From positions 1-29,793 of the forward strand of contig JBJEJW010000004.1 of NCBI GenBank assembly GCA_051878315.1: DNA of 29,793 nt, written 5' to 3'. How positions within the stretch are numbered: the stretch's first letter is position 1; every line of letters begins with the position of its first letter. This document shows, piece after piece, positions 23,472-29,793 of this stretch. This stretch comes from W0P28-013 sp051878315 (GTDB lineage: Bacteria > Bacteroidota > Bacteroidia > Bacteroidales > Paludibacteraceae). A program made the position numbers and the translations under genes. The notes beneath the pieces are model-generated. The model saw only the letters and a program-made list of their open reading frames with translations. It was not told where the DNA came from and made no database searches.

Positions 23472-25253
23472 ATGATAAATTTTGAAGATTTGGGACTTCG
23501 TCCCGAAATCCTGACGGCTATAACCGAACTCGGTTACGAATCGCCAATGCCGATTCAGGAGCAAGTGATTCCGTTTCTATTGGAAAAAGAAGGCGATTTA
23601 GTAGCATTAGCGCAAACCGGCACAGGGAAAACTGCAGCTTTCGGTCTACCTCTGCTCACAAAAATCGACACTACAAACCAACAGATTCAGGCACTGATCC
23701 TATCGCCGACACGCGAACTTTGTATCCAAATAGCCAACGATTTGAAACACTATGCCGCCCACATGAACAATACAAAAATCGTTCCTGTGTATGGCGGCGA
23801 AAATATCGTAACCCAATACAAACAGCTCGACATTCAGCCCCAAATTTTAGTTGCCACTCCGGGACGTCTCATCGACCTAAACAAACGTGGTAAAGTGCAT
23901 TTGGAGAACGTGCGTTACTTAATACTCGACGAAGCCGACGAAATGCTCGATATGGGTTTCAAGGAGGATTTGGAAACCATTTTGCAGGCCGTACCAACCG
24001 AGCGACGCACGTTGTTATTTTCGGCCACCATGCCCAACGAGATTGCACGCATAGCCAAACACTACATGACTGATGCCACCGAAATAGCTGTTGGCACACG
24101 CAACGCCGGCGCCGATAATGTCGATCACATCTACTACATGGTGCAGGCTAAACAGCGTTACCTCGCGCTGAAACGCATCGTCGATATGAACCCCGACATT
24201 TATGCCATCGTATTCTGCCGTACACGTCAAGAGACAAAAGAGGTGGCCGAAAAACTGATGGCCGACGGCTACAATGCCGACGCATTGCACGGCGACCTTA
24301 GTCAAGCGCAACGCGATACCGTAATGAACAAATTCCGCATACGTCATTTGCAAATATTAGTTGCCACCGATGTTGCCGCACGTGGTCTTGACGTAAGCGA
24401 CCTGACACATGTCATCAATTACAACCTGCCCGACGACGTCGAAGTGTACACTCACCGCAGCGGACGTACCGGACGAGCCGGCAAACGCGGCATATCTATC
24501 TCGATCGTCCACCAACGCGAACAACGCAAAATCCGAACCATCGAACACATCATCAAAAAGAAATTCGAACGCGCGCGCATTCCGTTAGGGATTGACATCT
24601 GCAAGCGACAACTATTTCATCTGATAGAGCGCATGGAACATGTGCAAGTCAACGACGAACAAATCGATCAATTTTTGCCACATGTATTCAAAAAATTAGA
24701 TTATCTATCGAAAGAAGATGTAATACGACGTTTTGTATCGTTGGAATTTAATCGTTTTCTCGATTACTATCGCGATGCCGAAGATTTGAATCTGCCCGAA
24801 AAAACCGATAAAGAAATTACCACCAAAAGTAAAACCCGCGCACCAAAAAAACGCGGGCAGCGCGTACGCATGCTTATCAATTTGGGATTTCGTCAAAATG
24901 CTACGCCGCGCACCATACTCAGTGCTATCAACGAAATTACCAACGACCGCACCATCAGTATTGGCGACATTGAAATAGCCCAGCGTGGCACCTTTTTCGA
25001 CGTATATGCCGACCAAGTAAACCAAGTTCTCGATGCGTTTGAAACACACGGTGGCAAACTAACAGTGGAAATTGTAGGCAAACGCGACACACAAGACAAG
25101 GCACCTTTCCGCCCCGATAAGCCACGTCGCAGTGGAAAATATCCCGACAAATTTGATAATCCAAAAGCGGCACAACGCTACGAAAATCGTCGGCGCAAGC
25201 AGCAAGACGACCGTCCTGTCAATCCCGACAAACCATGGCGAAAACGCCGTTAA
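23472..25253 (+). CDS. DEAD-box ATP-dependent RNA helicase with DbpA-type RNA-binding domain
   Basis: Unwinds RNA in ribosome assembly or mRNA turnover, often important in the cold. The 593-residue protein has the Q motif (Gln29), Walker A AQTGTGKT at 47-54, PTREL, ATPGR, DEAD at 153-156, SAT at 184-186, ATDVAARGLD near 298-307 and motif VI HRSGRTGRAG at 328-337. A DbpA-like domain follows at about 465-540 (RVRMLINLGFRQNATPRTIL). The tail is strongly basic and ends KPWRKRR, fitting RNA binding. Architecture matches DeaD/CsdA-type proteins, and the long leader is typical for that group. I leave the symbol open because several paralogues occur per genome in this phylum. Confidence 0.95.
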   Translation: MINFEDLGLRPEILTAITELGYESPMPIQEQVIPFLLEKEGDLVALAQTGTGKTAAFGLPLLTKIDTTNQQIQALILSPTRELCIQIANDLKHYAAHMNNTKIVPVYGGENIVTQYKQLDIQPQILVATPGRLIDLNKRGKVHLENVRYLILDEADEMLDMGFKEDLETILQAVPTERRTLLFSATMPNEIARIAKHYMTDATEIAVGTRNAGADNVDHIYYMVQAKQRYLALKRIVDMNPDIYAIVFCRTRQETKEVAEKLMADGYNADALHGDLSQAQRDTVMNKFRIRHLQILVATDVAARGLDVSDLTHVINYNLPDDVEVYTHRSGRTGRAGKRGISISIVHQREQRKIRTIEHIIKKKFERARIPLGIDICKRQLFHLIERMEHVQVNDEQIDQFLPHVFKKLDYLSKEDVIRRFVSLEFNRFLDYYRDAEDLNLPEKTDKEITTKSKTRAPKKRGQRVRMLINLGFRQNATPRTILSAINEITNDRTISIGDIEIAQRGTFFDVYADQVNQVLDAFETHGGKLTVEIVGKRDTQDKAPFRPDKPRRSGKYPDKFDNPKAAQRYENRRRKQQDDRPVNPDKPWRKRR

Positions 25254-25299
25254 TTCATATCTGTCGGTAACAAAAAGTTCGCACACAAAGGTACGTCTT

Positions 25300-25328
25300 T
25301 TGTATTTTCAAAAAAAGCAGTATCTTTA
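25300..25328 (+). promoter_or_regulatory. Possible promoter of the symporter gene
   Basis: TTG (25300-25302) is followed after 18 bases by TATCTTTA (25321-25328), one base off the TAnnTTTG consensus at its most conserved G. The leader would be about 55 nt. This is a weaker match than the other promoters listed. Confidence 0.4.
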
Positions 25329-25389
25329 CACGGTTTTGGCATACACGCCTATAACCCAATGACATAAACCACATATTAACATTACGGTT

Positions 25390-26583
25390 ATGAAGATACA
25401 TCGTATTCCGCTTTTGATTCGCGTGTTGATGGCAATTGCGCTCGGCATTGTTTTTGGATTGTTCATTCCCGCTTGGGGAGTGCGCATATTTGCCACCTTC
25501 AATGCTTTATTCGATCAACTATTGCGGTTCCTTATTCCACTGATTATTTTAGGTTTGGTTACGCCGGCCATTGCCGATATCGGCAAAGGCGCCTCGCGCC
25601 TACTATTACTCACGGTTGGACTTGCATACATAGCGACCGTACTCTCCGGTATATTTGGATACGGTTGCAGCATACTCATATTCCCGCATATCATCCACAC
25701 CACCGCATCAGGTGCGGTCGCCATGGGCGAAACGACTTTTCCTGCCTATTTCGAAGTGAATATTCCGCCACTGTTGGACGTGATGACCGCATTAGCCACC
25801 GCTTTTTTACTTGGTTTAGGTATTGCATATCTTGCGGGTAAAGCACATAATGTTAACGAAGAGAGAATGTTAAAGCGTCTTGCTCATGAATTTCAACAGA
25901 TAGTAGTTTTAGCAATCCGTAAAGCAATCATTCCTTTGCTCCCGCTTTACATTTTCGGTGTATTTCTGAACATGACTGCCGCGGGCGGTGCACGCACGAT
26001 ATTACTCAATTTTGCCGAAGTCATCGGCGTACTGATAACCTTAACGCTGGTTATATTGCTTTTGCAATATCTGCTTGCCGGCGCAATTGTACAACGCAAT
26101 CCGTTCCGTTTGCTTTGGACAATGTCGCCTGCTTATTTCACGGCATTGGGCTGTTGCAGTTCGGCTGCCACCATTCCCGTAACACTCAAACAGACTTTGA
26201 AAAATGGGGTAAACGAAGATGTGGCAAGTTTTGTCATACCACTCTGCGCCACCATACACATGAGCGGTTCAGTTGCAAAAATTACAGGTTGTGCCATTGC
26301 CATCATGCTGATGCAAGGCATACCGTTCGATGTATGGCAGATAGTAGGATTTATCCTTATGTTGAGCATCACCATGGTGGCAGCACCAGGCGTACCGGGT
26401 GGTGCTATAATGGCCTCGTTAGGTTTATTGGGCAGTATGTTGGGATTCACCGGCGAACAGCAAGCCCTGATGATTGCCATTTACATTGCCATAGACTCTT
26501 TCGGCACAGCCTGCAACGTGACAGGTGACGGTGCAATCGCATTGATAATCAACAAAATACAAAACAGAAGCAAAACACACTAA
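25390..26583 (+). CDS. Dicarboxylate/amino acid:cation symporter (DAACS family)
   Basis: An inner-membrane transporter of the GltP/DctA/SstT family that would import glutamate, aspartate, serine/threonine or C4-dicarboxylates with Na+ or H+. The 397-residue protein has about eight membrane helices plus two re-entrant loops. LRFLIPLIILGLVTPAIADI lies in helix 2, the first hairpin loop carries CCSSAATIPVTL (the family's serine-rich motif), HMSGSVAKI follows, the second hairpin has AAPGVPGGAIMASLG, and the last helix DSFGTACNVTGDG holds the substrate and ion-binding residues. The Arg that binds acidic side chains in glutamate carriers is not seen after NVTGDG, where GAIALIIN follows, so a neutral substrate such as serine is possible. 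Confidence 0.92.
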   Translation: MKIHRIPLLIRVLMAIALGIVFGLFIPAWGVRIFATFNALFDQLLRFLIPLIILGLVTPAIADIGKGASRLLLLTVGLAYIATVLSGIFGYGCSILIFPHIIHTTASGAVAMGETTFPAYFEVNIPPLLDVMTALATAFLLGLGIAYLAGKAHNVNEERMLKRLAHEFQQIVVLAIRKAIIPLLPLYIFGVFLNMTAAGGARTILLNFAEVIGVLITLTLVILLLQYLLAGAIVQRNPFRLLWTMSPAYFTALGCCSSAATIPVTLKQTLKNGVNEDVASFVIPLCATIHMSGSVAKITGCAIAIMLMQGIPFDVWQIVGFILMLSITMVAAPGVPGGAIMASLGLLGSMLGFTGEQQALMIAIYIAIDSFGTACNVTGDGAIALIINKIQNRSKTH

Positions 26584-26595
26584 AGCAAAAAAAAC

Positions 26596-26641
26596 ACTTT
26601 TTTTATTACACCCTACAGACGTAGCGCATAATAAAAAAAGT
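26596..26641. terminator. AT-rich hairpin between converging symporter and fabI genes
   Basis: ACTTTTTTTATTA (26596-26608) and its exact reverse complement (26629-26641) form a 13-bp stem around a 20-base loop that itself contains CTAC/GTAG. It lies between two converging stop codons. A low G+C stem is unusual for a classic terminator, but position and T-runs on both strands support a bidirectional role. Confidence 0.5.
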
Positions 26642-26666
26642 TGTCGTGTGTTTTGTAACCGCTATT

Positions 26667-27458
26667 TTACTCCATCGGGCAAGGAAGGATATTAGAATAG
26701 CCGCCGTCGTTGTATAGATTCTGCATGGTAACTTTACGTGTCAAATCGGAAAACAGCGTTAGGATATAGTCGGCGCAGTCGTCCGCCGTAGCGTTACCCA
26801 ACGGCGATACTTTATCTACATAGTTTATCATCTTATCCATACCTGCAATACCCTGTCCGGCCGTGGTCATGGTGGGCGACTGACTGACGGTGTTCACGCG
26901 CACGCCTTTCTCGCGTCCCATGATAAGCCCGAAATTGCGAGTGATAGATTGCAACATCGCTTTGGCATCTGCCATATCGCCATAGCCTGCCATGGCACGG
27001 TCGCCTGCGATATAGGTCAGTGCCACCACCGACCCGCCGCGACGCAGCGCATCTTTCTTGTAGAGCGTTTGCAACAACTTATGCAGCGACATAGCGGATA
27101 TATCCACCGTCTTACGAAAGAACTCGTAGTTGAGATCGGTATAAGGAATGCCCTTGCGGATATTAGGCGACATGCCGATAGAGTGAAGTACAAAATCAAA
27201 CTGCCCACCAAAATGCGCCATTGCGCCGTCCACCAGCGCCTCCAGGTCTTCAACGGAGGTGGCATCGGCAGGGATGACAAGGCTGCCCGTCTGCTCTGCC
27301 AATTGGTTCAAAGTCCCCAAACGGATAGACACCGGTGTGTTGGTCAATACTAACTCGGCACCCTCTTCGGCGGCTTTCTCCGCCACTCTCCATGCGATAG
27401 ACATATCATTCAGTGCCCCCGTGATAATGCCACGCTTACCTTTCAATAAATTGTACAT
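26667..27458 (-). CDS. fabI: Enoyl-[acyl-carrier-protein] reductase, FabI type
   Basis: Catalyses the last reduction of each fatty acid elongation round using NAD(P)H, and is the triclosan-type target. The ATG at 27458 gives 263 residues beginning MYNLLKGKRGIITGALNDMS, the expected FabI start; an upstream in-frame start would overlap fabG. The atypical short-chain dehydrogenase triad Tyr-x6-Lys is Tyr159-Lys166 in GYGDMADAKAM. SQSPTMTTAG and the C-terminal SDLTRKVTMQNLYNDGGYS match Bacteroidota FabI closely. It lies 4 bases after the fabG stop and is the last gene of fabZ-fabG-fabI. It ends soon after NDGGYS, so its C-terminus is shorter than I recall for Bacteroides homologues (about 280). 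Confidence 0.95.
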   Translation of the reverse strand: MYNLLKGKRGIITGALNDMSIAWRVAEKAAEEGAELVLTNTPVSIRLGTLNQLAEQTGSLVIPADATSVEDLEALVDGAMAHFGGQFDFVLHSIGMSPNIRKGIPYTDLNYEFFRKTVDISAMSLHKLLQTLYKKDALRRGGSVVALTYIAGDRAMAGYGDMADAKAMLQSITRNFGLIMGREKGVRVNTVSQSPTMTTAGQGIAGMDKMINYVDKVSPLGNATADDCADYILTLFSDLTRKVTMQNLYNDGGYSNILPCPME

Positions 27459-27462
27459 AATT

Positions 27463-28209
27463 TTAACTTTTGATATTTCCGCTGACGTTGATGACTTCGC
27501 CGGTGATATATCCTGCTTTGTCAGAAGCAAGGAAGACTGCCACATTGGCTACATCCTCCGGTTGTCCGGCACGGCGCAAAGCAATGTCTTGTATCCATTG
27601 GTCGCGTACCTCATCGGGCAACGCCTGCGTCATCTCGGTCATGATAAAACCCGGCGCGATACTATTTACTCGCACGCCACGCGGGCCAATCTCTTTCGAC
27701 AGCGATTTGGTGAGCGAGATGAGTGCGCCCTTGGATGCCGCATAGTTGCATTGACCGGCATTGCCGAACAAACCCACAACCGACGAGATATTGATGATAG
27801 AACCACTGCGGCGGCGCATCATGTGAGTAGAAACCAATTTACAGAAGTTGAACGCCGCTTTGAGGTTGGCAGTGATAACCATATCCCATTGACTTTCGTC
27901 CATGCGCATGAGCAGGCAATCGCGCGTGATGCCGGCATTGTTGACAAGTATATCTATCTGCCCATAGGTTTCCAAAACGCTGTTTACAACCTGCTCCGTG
28001 GTGCAATAGTCAGATGCATCCGCTTGTATCGCCATGCAACGACGTCCCAGATTTTCTACTTCGTGTACCACCTCGTCTGCACTATCTTTACGGTGCAGAT
28101 AGGTGAAAGCTATGTCCGCCCCTTCGGTGGCCATTGCCAGCACAATAGCGCGACCTATGCCACGACTTCCGCCCGTAACCAAGGCTATTTTCCCTTCTAA
28201 TAACTTCAT
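27463..28209 (-). CDS. fabG: 3-oxoacyl-[acyl-carrier-protein] reductase
   Basis: Reduces 3-ketoacyl-ACP with NADPH in fatty acid elongation. The 248-residue protein has TGGSRGIG at 12-19, NNAG at 90-93, and the triad Ser142/143, Tyr156, Lys160 (YAASK). APGFIMTEMTQ and the middle of the protein look like Bacteroidota FabG. The C-terminus ends GEVINVSGNIKS where nearly all FabG proteins read VDGG or VSGGM; the tail residues near the tetramer interface have therefore changed. The ATG at 28209 overlaps the fabZ stop as ATGA, so translation is probably coupled. The gene lies between fabZ and fabI, in order of reaction except that condensation (fabF) lies upstream. Confidence 0.95.
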   Translation of the reverse strand: MKLLEGKIALVTGGSRGIGRAIVLAMATEGADIAFTYLHRKDSADEVVHEVENLGRRCMAIQADASDYCTTEQVVNSVLETYGQIDILVNNAGITRDCLLMRMDESQWDMVITANLKAAFNFCKLVSTHMMRRRSGSIINISSVVGLFGNAGQCNYAASKGALISLTKSLSKEIGPRGVRVNSIAPGFIMTEMTQALPDEVRDQWIQDIALRRAGQPEDVANVAVFLASDKAGYITGEVINVSGNIKS

Positions 28210-28622
28210 AATAATTTAGTTAACATAAATGACAATTTACCTTTGCAACACATCACGCCATCGACGGTTGCTTCGGCCTCGACCACTATCAATGGTCCTT
28301 TTTTCCCTATAATAGTTGAGTGGGTTATCACCGTGTCGCCCGGACGCACTTGACGTTTGAAGCGCACACCATCAACGCCGGCGTAGAGGGCTAACTTACC
28401 TGCTAAATCGTCCTTGAGCAATATGGCACTACCTTGCGCCATCATCTCACACAAGATGACACCCGGCACAATTGGATTACCAGGGAAATGTCCTTGCGTA
28501 AAAAACTCATTCTCGCGAACGGTGTACTGTGCAGTGGCTATACCGTCAGCCACTTCGGCATTATCCACCAACAACATTGGTTCCCGATGAGGGATAATTT
28601 GTTTAATTTCTTCTCGATTCAT
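28206..28622 (-). CDS. fabZ: 3-hydroxyacyl-[acyl-carrier-protein] dehydratase FabZ, stand-alone
   Basis: Dehydrates 3-hydroxyacyl-ACP in fatty acid elongation and competes with LpxA/LpxD for that substrate. The 138-residue hot-dog fold protein has IIPHREPMLLVD at 9-20, the catalytic His45 in GHFPGNPIVPGV, and Glu59 in CEMMAQ, 14 residues later as expected. To my recollection, IPHREPMLLVD and VILCEMMAQ are closer to stand-alone FabZ of Clostridia than to the FabZ half of LpxC-FabZ fusions, which read LPHRYPFQLVD and LQIEAMAQ. It is a separate gene here, starting fabZ-fabG-fabI behind its own likely promoter. LpxC at 1926-2831 lacks its usual FabZ domain. Confidence 0.95.
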   Translation of the reverse strand: MNREEIKQIIPHREPMLLVDNAEVADGIATAQYTVRENEFFTQGHFPGNPIVPGVILCEMMAQGSAILLKDDLAGKLALYAGVDGVRFKRQVRPGDTVITHSTIIGKKGPLIVVEAEATVDGVMCCKGKLSFMLTKLL

Positions 28623-28649
28623 GGTTCATAAAGATTAAAAAGTCAAGCA

Positions 28650-28657
28650 CAAAGATA
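28650..28657 (-). promoter_or_regulatory. Likely -10 element for fabZ-fabG-fabI
   Basis: Read on the minus strand, TATCTTTG lies 27 bases upstream of the fabZ ATG, in the only sizeable gap of the fab cluster (95 bases). No TTG is found at the expected spacing upstream, so this is a -10-only match. Confidence 0.45.
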
Positions 28658-28669
28658 ACAAAATTCTTG

Positions 28670-28692
28670 ATTTATTATCGAAAATAATAAAT
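28670..28692 (-). terminator. Possible AT-only hairpin after fabF
   Basis: ATTTATTAT (28670-28678) and its exact reverse complement (28684-28692) form a 9-bp stem with a 5-base loop between the fabF stop and fabZ. On the minus strand it is not followed by a good T-run, so termination is doubtful; it may only mark the break between two transcripts. Confidence 0.3.
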
Positions 28693-28717
28693 TTTTTATT
28701 TCTCATTTTTGGTTTGT

Positions 28718-29793
28718 TCAGCGTAATGGTCGTATTGCTACCGTTGCATTGTGCCCGCCGAAACCGAGGGAGTTGGAGATAGCGATGTCTATTCGGTGCT
28801 CCTCTGCGTGCAGCGGGGTATAGTAGAGATCGCAGACAGGGTCTTGCTCCGTCAGCCCTATAGTAGGCGGCACAATACCGTTCTTCACTGCCAATGCTGA
28901 TAACACCAATTCCAGTCCGCCTGCTGCGCCGAGCATGTGTCCGGTCATCGACTTAGTGGAACTGATAAGCGCACGGCGTGCGTCCTCCTCGCCCAAAGCA
29001 ATCTTGATAGCCTTGGTTTCTGCCGAATCGTTCATGGAAGTACCCGTGCCGTGTGCGTTGATATAGAGTGTCTCGCCACTCTGATACCCCGCTTGCTCCA
29101 ATGCCTCGCGAATACAGCGTGCAGTAACCGTACCGTCGGGACGCGGCGCGGTGTAGTGGTACGCATCGCAAGTATGTCCATAGCCGCATATCTCGGCGAT
29201 GATATGTGCTCCGCGGGCGACGGCATGCTCCATCTCCTCCAGCACCATCACGCCGGCACCTTCCGCCATCACGAATCCCTTGCGGCGGCTGTCGAACGGG
29301 AGACACGCCATAGCGGGGTCTTCCACTGTGCTCAACGCGCGCGCATTGGCGAATCCGCCTATTGCCAGCGGGTGGATAGCCGCCTCGGCACCGCCTGCCA
29401 CGATAGCGTCTGCGCGTCCTGCCTGAATAGCTAGGAACGCCTCGCCAATCGTATTCGTACTCGTGGCACAAGCCGCCACAGAGGTCAGGTTAGGACCTTG
29501 CGCGTTGAGGCGTATTGCTGTGTTTCCGCCGCCCATATTAGCAATCAGCATGGGAATGAATAGTGGCGACACCCCTCTCGCCCCGCGATCAAGGTAAGTC
29601 TTTGTCTGCGCCACAAAGGTCTGCAAGCCACCTATGCCGGAACCCAAATAGACTCCCAAGCGTTCAGGCGCAATGTTCTCGCCACTGACCAATCCGCTCT
29701 GTTGTACGGCTTCCAAGGAGGCCGCTACGGCAAACTGACAGAAGAGGTCGTAGTGGCGTATCTCCTGCGCCGTCAGTCCGGCTGCGATAGGGT
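28718..29793 (-). CDS. fabF: 3-oxoacyl-[acyl-carrier-protein] synthase II FabF (5' end beyond the window)
   Basis: Condenses malonyl-ACP with acyl-ACP in each elongation round. The frame is open to the window edge (visible upstream residues include RHYDLFCQFAVAAS), so about 357 of roughly 410 residues are present and the N-terminal 50 or so are missing. The catalytic Cys is in SVAACATSTN, the two active-site His residues are in NAHGTGT and STKSMTGHMLGAAGG, and the gating Phe is in SLGFGGHNA. GYGHTCDAYHYTAP and YINAHGTG look more like clostridial FabF than Bacteroidota FabF, where I recall SADAYHLTAPHPEG and YINVHGTSTP. G+C here is high: hand counts of two 60-base lines gave 60 and 67 percent, against 30-45 percent in lines sampled elsewhere. 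Confidence 0.95.
   Translation of the reverse strand, partial: PIAAGLTAQEIRHYDLFCQFAVAASLEAVQQSGLVSGENIAPERLGVYLGSGIGGLQTFVAQTKTYLDRGARGVSPLFIPMLIANMGGGNTAIRLNAQGPNLTSVAACATSTNTIGEAFLAIQAGRADAIVAGGAEAAIHPLAIGGFANARALSTVEDPAMACLPFDSRRKGFVMAEGAGVMVLEEMEHAVARGAHIIAEICGYGHTCDAYHYTAPRPDGTVTARCIREALEQAGYQSGETLYINAHGTGTSMNDSAETKAIKIALGEEDARRALISSTKSMTGHMLGAAGGLELVLSALAVKNGIVPPTIGLTEQDPVCDLYYTPLHAEEHRIDIAISNSLGFGGHNATVAIRPLR

Noticed and set aside
25275..25283. Antisense TACCTTTG-like -10 element after the helicase gene, pointing left
   Set aside because: The nearest TTG is only 15 bases upstream instead of about 20, and no gene lies to the left on that strand.
27459..27545. N-terminal extension of FabI from an upstream in-frame start
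   Set aside because: It would overlap the end of fabG and has no counterpart in FabI; the ATG at 27458 gives the normal N-terminus four bases after fabG.
1..29793. tRNA, rRNA, CRISPR array, insertion sequence or invertible promoter repeats
   Set aside because: Scanned the intergenic regions by eye and saw no cloverleaf ending in CCA, no regular repeats with spacers, no transposase and no recombinase-type inverted repeats flanking a promoter.

Overview
The window reads as a chromosomal segment of a Bacteroidales-type (phylum Bacteroidota) bacterium. Evidence for this: the lipid A order lpxD-lpxC-lpxA, an S16 protein with a long Ala/Glu/Lys-rich tail, EF-Ts of about 330 residues, and almost no Shine-Dalgarno sequences. 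Many intergenic regions also carry the Bacteroidota sigma-factor signature TTG-N18-20-TAnnTTTG. The gene content is mostly ordinary. The points of interest are how lipid A and fatty acid genes are arranged and how the polysaccharide locus is interleaved with housekeeping genes.

Layout. (1) 54-1019 (+): an unrecognised secreted protein, ending at a terminator shared with the convergent lipid A genes. (2) 1110-3913 (-): lpxD, lpxC, lpxA. LpxC stops right after its deacetylase domain and lacks the FabZ domain usually fused to it in this phylum. (3) 4072-6990 (-): rplM-rpsI-rpsB-tsf, with a promoter and long leader before rplM and an attenuator-like hairpin between rpsB and tsf. (4) 7258-10715 (-): rfbB, a Wza-type outer-membrane lipoprotein and a Wzz/Wzc-type chain-length protein without a kinase domain. 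(5) 10912-11454 (+): rpsP as a single-gene unit, divergent from rfbB, with clear promoters in both directions. (6) 11601-20546 (+): a tightly packed run of flippase, EpsG-like polymerase, three GT2 glycosyltransferases, UDP-galactopyranose mutase and a fourth glycosyltransferase, continuing almost without gaps into marC, a WbqC-family gene and ilvE. A good internal promoter lies before the third GT2. (7) 20692-21690 (+): gap (GAPDH). (8) 21828-23261 (+): the initiating undecaprenyl-phosphate sugar-phosphate transferase. (9) 23472-25253 (+): a DbpA-type DEAD-box RNA helicase with a leader of about 145 nt. (10) 25390-26583 (+): a dicarboxylate/amino acid:cation symporter. (11) 26667-29793 (-): a type II fatty acid synthesis cluster, fabF (cut by the window end), fabZ, fabG, fabI. 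Its fabF end is clearly richer in G+C than the rest and its FabF and FabZ resemble clostridial proteins.

How the parts fit. The initiating transferase, four glycosyltransferases, Glf (UDP-galactofuranose) and RfbB (first committed dTDP-rhamnose-type step) would build a repeat unit on undecaprenyl phosphate. The flippase, polymerase, chain-length protein and Wza-type lipoprotein would flip, polymerise and export it: a Wzx/Wzy-type surface polysaccharide system split into blocks around rpsP, ilvE and gap. The lpx genes supply lipid A and the fab cluster supplies acyl chains; the stand-alone FabZ may replace the function missing from LpxC.

No gene-free stretch exceeds 300 bases. The longest are 6991-7257 (rplM promoter/leader and wzz terminator), 23262-23471 (helicase promoter and leader) and 10716-10911 (divergent promoters). 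I saw no rRNA, tRNA, CRISPR array, insertion sequence or phage gene.
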